A DNA stretch of 64,000 bases from CBDHDN01 sp965261585 (GTDB lineage Bacteria > Pseudomonadota > Alphaproteobacteria > UBA6615), in assembly GCA_965261585.1 (NCBI GenBank), contig CBDHDN010000064.1:1-64000 (forward strand). The letters are read 5' to 3'. The position numbers and the translations under genes are program-made. Within the stretch, counting starts at the first letter, position 1. Each line of letters opens with the position of its first letter. The notes beneath the pieces are model-generated. The model made no database searches and was not told the DNA's origin. It saw nothing but the letters and a program-made list of their open reading frames with translations. Positions 17,170 to 26,410 of the stretch are shown here, piece by piece.

Positions 17170-18150
17170 CTAGTTGGGAACCCGGTAGACAAAGCGGGAA
17201 ACCTCCGGATCATCCACGTTGCCAATATTGATAATGGCGAATCCGGTCTCAACACGACGTGGCAGGCTGGTAACGCCGGCGGCGTCCGCGACGGCAAACT
17301 GTACCGCCATATAGCCCATGTCGAAGGGCTTTTGCGCCAGCACGAGGCTGACAACGCCCTCACGCAATTGCTCAATGGCAAACTGCGTAGCATCGTAGGC
17401 AACGACCTGCACCACACCACCCAGCCCGGCATTGACGACGGCGGTTCCGGCACCATTGGCACTGAACACGTTCGTGCCGAACACACCGGCCAGATCGGGT
17501 ACGCGTTCAAGGGTGGCCGCGGTTTGTTGTACGGCCGTGTTCTGATCGTCAAGATTGAAGTCCAGTCCGACAACATCGATGCCCGGGAATTCATTGTCCA
17601 TGACCTCGTTGAAGCCGATTGCGCGGCCTTCAACGGAGCTGACGTTGGGATTGGTCGAATTGATATACACCTTTCCGGTGCCGCCGATCGCTTTCGCCAG
17701 GCCGCGTGCCGAGATGCGTCCACCCTCGATATTGTCGGAACCGATATAGCTGATCGGGAATTTGACCGGACCGTTGGCGTAGTCGCCGTCACCAAGGAAC
17801 GTATCCACCGTGATGACCTTGATGCCGGCATCAAGGGCGGATTCCAATGGGCCGACCATCTGGTCCTTGTCGGTCGGCGCGGTCACGATGTAGTCGAGAT
17901 CGCCGCGAGCGATCATTGCATCCAGCAGAGGCGTCTGGGCCTCGACACCCCAGGTCGGCGGGATCTGAGTCACGACGCTGACACCTAGATCTTTTGCCGC
18001 GGCTTCAATACCAAGCTGCATCACCTGGTAGAAAGGATCGACGACACCCGGGAGAAAGCCGATTGTAACCCGGGTGTCTTGGGCGCTAACAGTAAGCGGA
18101 GCTGCCGTTAGGATGAGTGCTGCGACGAGCACACGGAGTTTCCTAAACAT
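17170..18150 (-). CDS. Sugar ABC transporter substrate-binding protein (CUT2 type)
   Basis: A periplasmic binding protein of the ribose/autoinducer-2 class (Peripla_BP_4). A signal peptide of about 23 residues (MFRKLRVLVAALILTAAPL, cleavage after VSA) is followed by TIGFLPGVVDPFYQVMQLGI, IVTAPTDKDQMVGPLESAL and VVAYDATQFAIEQLREGVV. The 326-residue length is normal. ATG 18150 follows GGGAGGA by 6 bases, a strong site that fixes the start. It is the first gene of the minus-strand operon. The residues lining the pocket do not reveal the sugar. Confidence 0.92.
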   Translation of the reverse strand: MFRKLRVLVAALILTAAPLTVSAQDTRVTIGFLPGVVDPFYQVMQLGIEAAAKDLGVSVVTQIPPTWGVEAQTPLLDAMIARGDLDYIVTAPTDKDQMVGPLESALDAGIKVITVDTFLGDGDYANGPVKFPISYIGSDNIEGGRISARGLAKAIGGTGKVYINSTNPNVSSVEGRAIGFNEVMDNEFPGIDVVGLDFNLDDQNTAVQQTAATLERVPDLAGVFGTNVFSANGAGTAVVNAGLGGVVQVVAYDATQFAIEQLREGVVSLVLAQKPFDMGYMAVQFAVADAAGVTSLPRRVETGFAIINIGNVDDPEVSRFVYRVPN

Positions 18151-18436
18151 TACTATCCTCCCTTGTTGTTCCGCGGTTGCCGTACCGGACGGTGTGGCCA
18201 CCCCCACGGCAGCACGGAACTGTAGGTCCGGCGCCGCCGGTTCAGCGCGAGCATAGCAGTGGGTACGCGTCGTCAGCAACGCTGTCCGGCGCCCCCCGGA
18301 CGGGCCAGCGCTTGCGTGCCGGGGCCAGTCTGGGCCGTCGCGGACAATGGGGGCGGGAGCCGGGTCATCACGGTGATGGGTGTCGTTTTTCAAGTGCCCG
18401 CTGGCGGGAACCAGCCGTCAGGATCAGACCACTTGG

Positions 18437-19831
18437 TCAGGAGGCAACCGGCAACCGGATCGTCGCGATCGTGCCTTGCGGCATACCGCGGGCGAGGTCC
18501 ATCACGCTGCCATGGCGCTCGACGATGCGGCGGGCCAGGGCAAGCCCGAGCCCCAGACCGGAATTCTTTGACGTCACAAAGGGCTCGAACACGTGCTGCT
18601 CTTGCTCCGGCGTGATACCGGGCCCCGTATCGGCGATCGTGATCTCAACGAAGCGATGATCGCGCGTGACGCGCTGTTCGACCTCGCTGTCGCCGCCGCT
18701 CGGCATCGCCTCCATGGCATTGGCGATGAGCCCATTGATAACCTGACCGAGTGCCGCGCCGTTGCCATCCACTTCCGGCAGGTCGTCGCGCGGATTGTAT
18801 GCGACGCCAATGCCCCGAGTCTCCGACTGGCCCTTGAACCCCTCTAGGCTGGTGCGTACCACGTCGGCAACGTGGACACGGGACTGGTCGCCGTTCTCCG
18901 GCCGCGAGTAGGTCAGAAGCTGTCTCACCCACCTTTCCAGCCGATCCGTTTCGGCCATGATGTCCGCCAACGACCCTTTGCAGGATCGGGCACATCGATC
19001 TCCAGAGAGACCTCCGCCGAGGACCTTATCGAGGCGAGGGGATTGCGGAACCCGTGGGCGATCGCCGATGCCACCTCGCCGACCGTCGCGAAGGCCTCCG
19101 CCTCGACGAGCTGGCCCTGTTGCCTGCGAATGATCGTATCGGCGTTGCGGACGATCCACAGCAGCAGTGCGAGCAGGACGATGCCGCCGCCGACCCCGCT
19201 CGCCCACACCAGCTGCTGCCCGCTGGCGATCGCCGCGAACAGCGTACGCGGTGTCTTGTAGACCTCCAGAACGCCGAGCACCCGTTCGTTGTTCACGTCC
19301 CACAATGGAACGTAGGTCTCGACAAAGCGCGTTCCCTCCGCCAGGAACGCATACTCAGCCTTGGCGTTTGTCGGTTCGGCCATTTCGACCACAAGCTCGC
19401 CGGCAAAGGCCGCTTCAAGGTCGTCGTTCTTTGGATACTGCTTCCCGATAATCCGGTGATCGCTCGACCAGGCGACCTTGCCATCCGGCTCGAAGACCTT
19501 CACGCGGATGACGTCCGGCATCTTGCCGATGAGTTGAAACAGCTCGTCCAGCCGCTCGGTCGACCTGGTGGGCTCGCGCTTGAGGAAGTTGTACGATCGC
19601 CGGAGTTTCGCTGCTGCTTGGTCTCAGACTGTGGACGCGATCGGCTTCGGCGATGATGCTCTGCACGAACTCCTTCGTGACGACGGCATCCCGCCGCAAC
19701 ATGTTTTCTGCCTGAAAGCGCGTTAGGATCAGGCCGGACAATACGGAGATGACGCCGATTGTCAGCATGAACAACACCGAGAACCGGCGTGTCAGGTTCA
19801 GCCGCCCCGGTTTGCGGATCGGCTTTGCCAT
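18437..19831 (-). pseudogene. Membrane sensor histidine kinase with two frameshifts
   Basis: Three overlapping minus-strand frames join into one kinase. The N-terminus begins at ATG 19831 behind AGGAG with a first helix (FSVLFMLTIGVISVLSGLIL). A periplasmic sensor segment follows, then a second helix (SGVGGGIVLLALLLWIV). The cytoplasmic part has the H-box AIAHGFRNPLASI, N-box GLIANAMEAMPS, DTGPGITPEQEQ and GLGLGLALARRIVERHG. Frame changes are needed near 19600 (before NFLKREPTRS) and near 18985 (VPDPAK to SLADIMAETDRL). Every functional motif survives, so the breaks could be recent or assembly errors. It starts 41 bases after the receiver-fusion gene's stop and should be its partner. Confidence 0.8.
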
Positions 19832-19871
19832 CCTCGCTGCTCCTTGATCGTCATCTCCCAATCTGCCGTCC

Positions 19872-20930
19872 TCAGATTTTTTCCGCCGTGGGGGGGGCCA
19901 CGGAACGTTCGACCTCGGGTATCAGATCCCAGAGCAAGGCGGGTCCAGTCCACCCAAGGAGAACGAAGATCGAATGGTCGTCCACCCAATAGACCGTGTG
20001 CGTTCCCTTCCTCTGTAGCGTCTGCGGTGGCTGCATTCCCCGCCCCCAATCCGTGATACACACGCCCACGGGCTGGCCTGTCGGCGATTTGTACAACAAG
20101 AGGCTCGCCGACTGCTCCTCGATGGCCAGCAGCCGCCCGCCGACGAACGTGAGGCCCTGCTCGGATAGGTCCGGTACCCGAAACGCGCGCCCCAGCCGTT
20201 CGGAAAACCACTCATCGAGAACGGGCTTGTGAGAAGCATCCAGCTCGAACGGTCGGCGCTTATCGCCAATGAAGACCAGATAGTAGTCCGCGATCTCCTC
20301 GACCAACTCGACCTCCGGAGATAGCGCCACATCACGGGCAGCGCTTGCGGGAGGCTCAGGATCGCTGATTTTCGCGTAGTAGCCGCCGCTCAGGCCAATG
20401 ACCAGACCGGCGACGGAGGCAGCAAGCGGCAAGACGGCACGCCGCAGCGCTCGCCGACGCGGATTGTCGTTCCTTGACGACGCCGACCTTGACGACGCAG
20501 ATGCACTTCTCTCCCAGCCGCTTCCGGGCGGCACGGCTTGGTTGTGTATCTGAGCATCGACGGTGTCGTGCGGCCCACTGTCCAACACCGCCTTCAAATC
20601 GCGTAGGACCAGCGGCTTGGTAAGGTATTTCCACACGCCGATCTTTGCCGCCCGTTGTTCGAGTTTTGGATCGCCATGGGCCGTTATCAGGAGGGTCCTG
20701 AGCCCGGGACAGATCCTGCGAAGACGTTCAACCGTCTCGAGCCCGTTGAAGCCCGGAAGGCAGTAGTCGACGATTGCAACGTCCGGCGTAAAACCCTCCG
20801 CGACGGCGAGTCCGTTCTCGCCGCTCGTCGCCGAGCGAACGTCGTAGCCACGGGTGGCCATGTAGCGCTCGATGTTTTGCGCGAGCGTCGCTTCGTCGTC
20901 GATTATGAGCAGCCTGATCTTCCCGGTCAT
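19872..20930 (-). CDS. Response-regulator receiver domain fused to a membrane helix and anti-sigma-like periplasmic domain
   Basis: The 352-residue protein starts at ATG 20930. Residues 1-120 form a receiver domain: acidic pair D11-D12, phosphate acceptor D55 in VAIVDYCLPG, T83 in LLITAHGD, K105 in KYLTKP. A serine/arginine-rich linker (135-163) leads to one membrane helix (about 165-185, LPLAASVAGLVIGLSGGYY). Residues 190-352 resemble the extracytoplasmic part of transmembrane anti-sigma factors (EEIADYYLVFIGDKRRPFEL, LGRAFRVPDLSEQGLTFVGG). No DNA-binding domain is present. Next to the broken sensor kinase it suggests a membrane-held phosphate acceptor that also senses outside. The anti-sigma assignment is by general resemblance. 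Confidence 0.7.
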   Translation of the reverse strand: MTGKIRLLIIDDEATLAQNIERYMATRGYDVRSATSGENGLAVAEGFTPDVAIVDYCLPGFNGLETVERLRRICPGLRTLLITAHGDPKLEQRAAKIGVWKYLTKPLVLRDLKAVLDSGPHDTVDAQIHNQAVPPGSGWERSASASSRSASSRNDNPRRRALRRAVLPLAASVAGLVIGLSGGYYAKISDPEPPASAARDVALSPEVELVEEIADYYLVFIGDKRRPFELDASHKPVLDEWFSERLGRAFRVPDLSEQGLTFVGGRLLAIEEQSASLLLYKSPTGQPVGVCITDWGRGMQPPQTLQRKGTHTVYWVDDHSIFVLLGWTGPALLWDLIPEVERSVAPPTAEKI

Positions 20931-21486
20931 GACCGAGGCTCCAACCGAATGCAGTGACCCTTGATCGTGGTCCACCACGGGCGACCATGCGCCACAGGCG
21001 CGTCGCCTGATAATGGCTCGTGCGACGAGCGGGAGGGGTGGGAGGGCCGGCCGGCGGCCGATCCACACAGCTGGCATGTCCCAACGCCACACCGGACAAA
21101 ATGACCACAATGGTCGGGAAACACGTCGGGCTCTGCCTCCACTTGCTGTTGGCGATCAATACCCATGCGAACATAGCCGCACTCGGCTGCCTCACACTCT
21201 AAAAAACGTGCAACAACCGTGCCAAGTTCATGCCTATTGCGGAAGGCCTGCCAATTTGGCGATTCTTGCCGCGCCGGCCGCCGAAGGCGCCGTGCTGGCT
21301 TGGGCACCCCCCCACGCAGATGGTGAATATGACCCACGCAGGGTGGTGAAATGACCCATCGGATTCTGCCGCCGGACCGCGGCACGGACCGCCGCGATCA
21401 CCCGGGCGAACGGCGCCGTTTCAAGGACCAGGCGGTTTCGGCTACACCGGTCTTCCCACAAACGCCAAGCGACGGGAAACAGGGAC
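20931..21486. other. Gene-poor stretch between the receiver fusion and the EncFtn stub
   Basis: No convincing coding frame. The only structure seen is the direct repeat at 21322-21357, and a more AT-rich patch near 21190-21215. It should contain the promoter of the minus-strand two-component genes and perhaps an insertion-sequence scar. Confidence 0.5.
21322..21357 (+). repeat. Short direct repeat, possible insertion-sequence end
   Basis: GGTGAATATGACCCA (21322-21336) and GGTGAAATGACCCA (21344-21357) are near-identical with a 7-base spacer, resembling the repeated ends of IS21-type elements. No transposase is attached, so it may be a scar. Confidence 0.35.
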
Positions 21487-21546
21487 ATGGCGAACGAAGG
21501 ATACCACGAGCCGATCGACGAGCTTTCGGCTGAGACACGCGACATG
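21487..21546 (+). pseudogene. 5' stub of an encapsulated-ferritin (EncFtn) gene
   Basis: ATG 21487 behind GGGACAT opens a frame whose first 20 residues (MANEGYHEPIDELSAETRDM) match the usual start of alphaproteobacterial EncFtn proteins, the ferritin-like cargo of encapsulin shells. The homology then stops: the family continues with HRAIVSLMEELEAVDWY, but here SGMAKPCRIG follows. The stub runs in frame into the next gene's leader. No encapsulin gene is found nearby. The remainder of the locus appears to have been lost by deletion. Confidence 0.55.
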
Positions 21547-21603
21547 AGCGGCATGGCCAAGCCGTGCAGGATCGGCGACAATCCGCGCCGGGGAGGAGCG
21601 GAC

Positions 21604-22248
21604 ATGCCCGACGACGCGACCGTGACGACGATCGAGACCGAGGCCGACCTGCGCGCCATCCTCGGCCCGCCGCTGGAGATGGCGGTGATCAAGTCGCTGT
21701 CGCGTCTCGACAAGCACTGCCGCGCCTTCATCGAGCGCTCGCCGTTCCTGTGCATCGGCACGATGAGCGCCAACGGCCAGGCCGACGTCTCGCCGAAGGG
21801 CGACCCCCGGGGTTTCGTAAGGATCCTCGACGACGCGAAGCTTCTGATCCCCGACCGGCCGGGCAACAACCGCGTCGACACCATGCGCAACCTGCTGGCC
21901 AACCCGTCGATCGGCCTGTTGTTCTTCATCCCCGGCTTCGAGGACACGCTGCGCATCAACGGCCGCGCGACGATCGTCCGCTCGCCGGCGCTGCTCGCCG
22001 ACTGCGCCGTCAACGGCAAGGTGCCGCAGCTCGCCATCCGGGTCGAGATCGGCGAGGCGTTCCTGCACTGCGCCAAGGCCCTGAAACGCTCCCGGCTGTG
22101 GGATCCGGCGACGTTCCAGGACCGTCGCGACTTCCCCAGCCACGGCCGCATGGTGCTGGAACAGACGGCCGCGGCACCGCCGAGCGAGCAGCAGGTCGAA
22201 GAGGTCGACGCCTTGGTCGACGAGAACTACCGCAACGAGCTCTATTGA
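21604..22248 (+). CDS. PPOX-type flavoprotein, pyridoxamine 5'-phosphate oxidase family
   Basis: A 214-residue protein of the FMN-binding split-barrel fold, close to the MSMEG_1061 subgroup. FLCIGTMSANGQADVSPKGD, FVRILDDAKLLIPDRPGNNR and GLLFFIPGFEDTLRINGRA are conserved flavin-site segments. These enzymes are FMN- or F420-linked oxidoreductases of mostly unknown substrate. The start is ATG 21604 because GGGGAGGAG lies 5 bases upstream; the frame is open further upstream only because the EncFtn stub happens to be in the same frame. A Bcr/CflA efflux gene follows 82 bases later. Confidence 0.85.
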   Translation: MPDDATVTTIETEADLRAILGPPLEMAVIKSLSRLDKHCRAFIERSPFLCIGTMSANGQADVSPKGDPRGFVRILDDAKLLIPDRPGNNRVDTMRNLLANPSIGLLFFIPGFEDTLRINGRATIVRSPALLADCAVNGKVPQLAIRVEIGEAFLHCAKALKRSRLWDPATFQDRRDFPSHGRMVLEQTAAAPPSEQQVEEVDALVDENYRNELY

Positions 22249-22330
22249 GGCGGGGTAGCGCCGCTGCGCGGCGCGCCCTCTGGCGTGGGCAAAGCGTTGT
22301 GATCGTGGTTGACATCCCCTATCGAGCATC

Positions 22331-23545
22331 ATGACCGCAGAATCGGCCCCCGCCGCGAGGCTCCGCCTCGGTGAGTTCGTCGCGATGGCGGCGTTGTTGA
22401 TCTCGCTGGTGGCGCTTTCGACCGACGCAATGCTGCCGGTGCTGCCGGAGATGGGGCGCGATCTGCGCGCGCTGCGGCCCAACGATCCCCAACTCATCCT
22501 GTCGGCCCTGTTCCTCGGCCTGGCCGGCGGGCAGATCGTCTACGGCCCGTTGTCCGACAGCATCGGCCGCAAGCCGGCGATCTATCTGGGCTCGGCGATC
22601 TTCAGCTGCGGCTGCGTGCTGTCGGTCGTGGCGACGAGCATGCCGATGATGTTGGCCGGGCGGTTGCTGCAGGGCTTCGGCGCGGCAGGCCCGCGCACGG
22701 TTATTATCGCGCTGGTCCGCGATCAGTACGCGGGCCGCGGCATGGCGCGCATCATGTCGTTCGTGATGGCGGTGTTCATCCTGGTGCCGGTGATCGCGCC
22801 GGCGATCGGTCAGGGCATCGTCTTCGTCTCCCACTGGCGCGCCATCTTCGGCCTGTTTCTGGTGCTCGCGCTGATCGGCCTCGCCTGGTTTGCCGTGCGC
22901 CAGCCGGAGACGCTGCCGGCGGAGCGCCGGGTGCGCTTCTCCCTCGGCAATGTTGCCGCCGGCGTCGCGGAGACCTGCACCAACCGGACCTCGTTGGGCT
23001 ACATGATCGCCGGCGGGCTGATCCTCGGCGCCTTCGGCGGCTACCTGTTGTCGGCGCAACAGATCCTGCAAGAGCAGTACCGCCTCGGCGCCCTGTTCCC
23101 GTTCTATTTCGGCGCCCTGGCGGTGGCGATCGGCGCCGCTTCGATCGTGAACGCGCGCCTCGTCATGTGCTTCGGCATGCGGGCGCTGTCGAGCCGTGCG
23201 CTCGCCGCGCTGTGCGCCTGTTCCGGCGTGTTTTTCGCGATCGCGTTCGCAACGGCCGGCCAGCCGCCACTGTGGGCGTTGATGGTCTATTTGCTGATCG
23301 CGTTCTTCTGCTTTGGGCTGCTGTTCGGCACCTTCAACGCCTTGGCCATGGAGCCGATCGGCCATATCGCCGGCGTCGGCTCGGCGACGATCGGCACCGT
23401 CACGACCTTCATGTTCTTCGCCACCGGTACCCTGATCGGCCAAGCCTACGACGGCACCGTGCTGCCGCTGATCGGCGGATTCGCCGTGCTCGGCGCCGCG
23501 TCGCTTGCCGTCATGGGCTGGACGGAACGGGGCCGGCGGGACTAA
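22331..23545 (+). CDS. Bcr/CflA-family drug efflux transporter (MFS)
   Basis: A 404-residue major facilitator with twelve predicted helices. It shows DHA1-type motifs: LPEMGRDL after helix 1, GQIVYGPLSDSIGRKPAIYLG between helices 2 and 3, and GRLLQGFGAAGPRTVIIALVRD in helices 4-5. The family exports drugs such as bicyclomycin or chloramphenicol and some sulfonamides; the present substrate is unknown. The ATG is preceded by ATCGAGC, a weak ribosome site. It may be transcribed with the flavoprotein gene. Confidence 0.88.
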   Translation: MTAESAPAARLRLGEFVAMAALLISLVALSTDAMLPVLPEMGRDLRALRPNDPQLILSALFLGLAGGQIVYGPLSDSIGRKPAIYLGSAIFSCGCVLSVVATSMPMMLAGRLLQGFGAAGPRTVIIALVRDQYAGRGMARIMSFVMAVFILVPVIAPAIGQGIVFVSHWRAIFGLFLVLALIGLAWFAVRQPETLPAERRVRFSLGNVAAGVAETCTNRTSLGYMIAGGLILGAFGGYLLSAQQILQEQYRLGALFPFYFGALAVAIGAASIVNARLVMCFGMRALSSRALAALCACSGVFFAIAFATAGQPPLWALMVYLLIAFFCFGLLFGTFNALAMEPIGHIAGVGSATIGTVTTFMFFATGTLIGQAYDGTVLPLIGGFAVLGAASLAVMGWTERGRRD

Positions 23546-24132
23546 CACTAGCCACGCCCATGCTGTCATCCTCGGGTCGGACCCACTGCTGAGTGTTGGG
23601 ACGCGGCCGGGAGAGCGGTAGAGGACGAGGAGAAAGTGAGACCCCGGACTCGATCCTACGAGATTCACACATCGTGTGTGGGCTACCGTTCGGATGCAGG
23701 AAGGGAATTATGCCGTCACCCTCGTGCTTGACACGAGGGCCCATCGCACAGGCTCACACAACTGTGCGGGGACAAGCATGGGTCCTTGGGACAAGCCCAA
23801 GGACGACGGATGCGGGAAGGTTCGTGAGAACTGCGCCCTTATCGAGCCAGCCAGATTTACTTATCCCGCGGCGCGTAGCGCGGCCACCAGATTACGTAAT
23901 GGCCCGCCTCATCGAAACTTCACGATCCGGTCTGCAGAGATGTGTGAATGCCGTAGGACTCGATCCGGGGTCCAGGAACGCGGGACGTGAGGCAAAGGCG
24001 TGCGGATCGGGGGTTCTTCCGACTTGGTCCGCGATGTGATCCGTCGTTCTTCGCTGCCTCGGCTTGGTCCGTGTTCCTGGGCCCCGGCTCAAGGCCGGGG
24101 ATTCAGGTGAGTGTCCTCTTCGATGCCGGCCG
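23546..24132. repeat. Gene-free cluster of GC-rich palindromes
   Basis: No coding frame fits here. Several hairpins occur: ACCCTCGTG-cttga-CACGAGGGC near 23722, GTCCTTGGG-acaag-CCCAAGGAC near 23780, and CCCCGGC-tcaag-GCCGGGG near 24078 preceded by CCGTGTTCCTGGG. The last unit is related to 61801-61925, and a diverged GGAACACGGG piece appears near 47120. This looks like a mosaic of interspersed repeats between two converging genes. Confidence 0.55.
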
Positions 24133-25317
24133 CTACACGTCCAGCCGCGCGTCGATCCAGACGCCGCCCTTGGCGCTCGACTCAACAGCCGCGGCAACGA
24201 ACTTGATGCCGCGGGCGCCGTCTTCGACCGTCGGGAACGTCGCCAACGGGTCGGGGTCGCGGCCCTCGAGGCGCGCGGCGATGACCTCCGCGGCGTCGCG
24301 GTAGAGGTTGGCGAAGCCTTCCAGGTAGCCCTCGGGATGGCCCGGCGGCACCCGGGTCGCGTGGGCCGCGGCCGCGCCGGCACCGGCGCCGCCGCGCGAG
24401 ACGACGCGCGGCTCCTGGCCCAGCGGCGTCACGACGAGCTGGTTCGGGTGCTCCTGGCGCCAGGTCAGCCCGGCCTTGTCGCCATAGACGCGCAGCTTCA
24501 GCGTGTTCTCGTTGCCCGGCGCCACCTGGCTCGCCCACAACATGCCGCGGGCGCCGTTCGCATAGCGCAGCAGGATGTTGGCGTTGTCGTCGAGGACGCG
24601 GCCGTCGACGAACGACGAGAGGTCGGCGAACAGCTCCGTCGGGTGCATGCCGGTGACGAAGCCGGCCAGGTTGTGGGCGTGGGTACCGATGTCGCCGAGC
24701 GCGCCGCCGGGCCCGGCCTGGGCCGGGTCGGTGCGCCACGCCGCCTGCTTCTGGCCCGTCGCCTCCAGTTTCTCGGTCAGCCAGTCCTGGGGGTATTCGA
24801 CCTGCACCAGGCGCACGGGGCCTAACTCGCCCGCCGCCACCATGGCCCGCGCCTGGCGCACCATGGGATAGCCCGTGTAGTTGTGGGTGAGAACGAAGAC
24901 CCGGCCAGTGCGGCGCACCGTGGCGACCAGGTCGAGGGCGTCGTCGAGGGTCGTCGTCAGCGGCTTGTCGCAGATGACGTGGATACCGGCCTCGAGGAAC
25001 GCCTTGGCCGGTCCGTGATGCAGGTGGTTCGGCGTGACGATGGTGACGACGTCGATGCCGTCGCCGCGCGCCGCCTCGGCCCGCGCCATCTCCGCGTAGG
25101 TGTCGTAGGCGCGCTCGGCTGCGACGCCGAGCTCCGCCGCCGAGGCCGAGGCCCGCGCCGGGTCCGCCGAGAACGCGCCGGCGACCAGCGTGTAGCGGTC
25201 GTCGAGCCGCGCGGCGATGCGGTGGACGGCGCCGATGAACGCGCCCTGGCCGCCGCCGACCATGCCGAGGCGCAGGCGCCGGCCGGCGCCCTCGACCTTG
25301 CTGGCGTCAATTGCCAT
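24133..25317 (-). CDS. Gfo/Idh/MocA-family dehydrogenase
   Basis: An NAD(P)-dependent sugar or polyol dehydrogenase of 394 residues. The Rossmann motif GMVGGGQGAFIG is followed by VVTIVTPNHLHHGPAKAFLE and the catalytic lysine in HVICDKPLTTTLDDA; ALGDIGTHAHNLAGFVTG carries the usual histidine. It is close in sequence to the gene at 36176-37332 (both contain GAFIGA.HRIAARLDDRY), which flanks the other side of the ABC transporter. The sugar isomerase gene lies 12 bases upstream on the same strand, so the two are co-transcribed. Confidence 0.9.
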   Translation of the reverse strand: MAIDASKVEGAGRRLRLGMVGGGQGAFIGAVHRIAARLDDRYTLVAGAFSADPARASASAAELGVAAERAYDTYAEMARAEAARGDGIDVVTIVTPNHLHHGPAKAFLEAGIHVICDKPLTTTLDDALDLVATVRRTGRVFVLTHNYTGYPMVRQARAMVAAGELGPVRLVQVEYPQDWLTEKLEATGQKQAAWRTDPAQAGPGGALGDIGTHAHNLAGFVTGMHPTELFADLSSFVDGRVLDDNANILLRYANGARGMLWASQVAPGNENTLKLRVYGDKAGLTWRQEHPNQLVVTPLGQEPRVVSRGGAGAGAAAAHATRVPPGHPEGYLEGFANLYRDAAEVIAARLEGRDPDPLATFPTVEDGARGIKFVAAAVESSAKGGVWIDARLDV

Positions 25318-25329
25318 GGCTGCCTCCCG

Positions 25330-26385
25330 TCAGTCCAGGCCGAGCATGCGCGCATTCATGCCCGCGTCGGCCTCGCCGGCGATGAAGTCGTCGAACGCCG
25401 TCTCGGTCACCCGGATGATGTGGTCGGCGATGAACTCGGCGCCCTCGGCCGCACCGTCCTCCGGGTGCTTCAGGCAGCATTCCCATTCCAGCACCGCCCA
25501 GCCGGCGAAGTCGTAGGCCGCGAGTTTCGAGAAGATGCCTGCGAAATCGACGTGGCCATCGCCGAGCGAGCGGAACCGGCCAGCCCGGTCGACCCAGGGC
25601 TGGAAGCCGCCATAGACGCCCTGGCGCCCGGTCGGATTGAACTCCGCATCCTTGACGTGAAACATCTTGATGCGCTCGTGATAGATGTCGATGTAGGCGA
25701 GGTAGTCGAGTTGCTGCAGCACGAAGTGGCTGGGATCGTAGAGGATGTTGCAGCGCGCATGGTCGTCGACCTTCGCGAGGAACATCTCGAACGTGACGCC
25801 GTCGTGCAAGTCCTCGCTGGGGTGAACCTCGTAGCAGAGGTCGCAGCCGGCCTCGTCGAAGGCATCGAGGATCGGCCGCCAGCGCCTTGCCAGCTCCGTA
25901 AAGCCGGTGTCGACGAGGCCCGCCGGGCGCTGTGGCCACGGATAGATATAGGGCCACAACAACGCGCCCGAGAACGTGACGTGTTCCGTCAACTCCAGGT
26001 TCCGCGACGCCTTGGCCGCGAGGTACAGCTGGTCGACGGCCCACGCCTGGCGCGCCTTCGGGTTCTTGTGCACGTGCGCCGGCGCGAAGGCGTCGAACGC
26101 CTCCTCCTAGGCCGGATGCACGGCGACCAGCTGGCCCTGCAAGTGGGTCGACAGCTCGGTCACGACGACACCGTGGTCGCCCAGCGTGCCCTTGACCTCG
26201 TCGCAGTAGGTCTTGCTCTCGGCCGCCTTCTCGATGTCGAACAGGCGCTTGTCCCAGGACGGGATCTGGACGCCCTTGAAGCCCAGCGAGGCGGCCCACT
26301 GGCTGATGTTCTTCAGTGTGTTGAACGGCGGCTCGTCGCCGGCGAATTGGGCCAAGAAGATGGCCGGCCCCTTGAGCGTCTTCAT
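25330..26385 (-). pseudogene. Sugar phosphate isomerase/epimerase with in-frame amber codon
   Basis: A TIM-barrel AP-endonuclease-2-like isomerase of 350 residues. The N-terminal part begins MKTLKGPAIFLAQFAGDEPP and includes FKGVQIPSWDKRLFDI. The C-terminal part has CYEVHPSEDLHD, CNILYDPSHFVLQ, FHVKDAEFNPTG and GWAVLEWECC, which supply the usual metal ligands. A TAG at 26107-26109 interrupts the frame after LVAVHPA; the next residues EEAFDAFAPAHVHKNPK continue the same frame. Relatives have a tyrosine at this place, so a single TAC-to-TAG change explains it. No frameshift is needed. It is co-linear with the Gfo/Idh gene, a common isomerase-dehydrogenase pair. Confidence 0.8.
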
Positions 26386-26410
26386 GCTTGCCTCCCCAAT
26401 GTGATCCCGC

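Noticed and set aside
21487..22248. A 253-residue flavoprotein with an extended N-terminus
   Set aside because: A strong ribosome site precedes ATG 21604 and family homology begins there; the first 20 residues match EncFtn instead.
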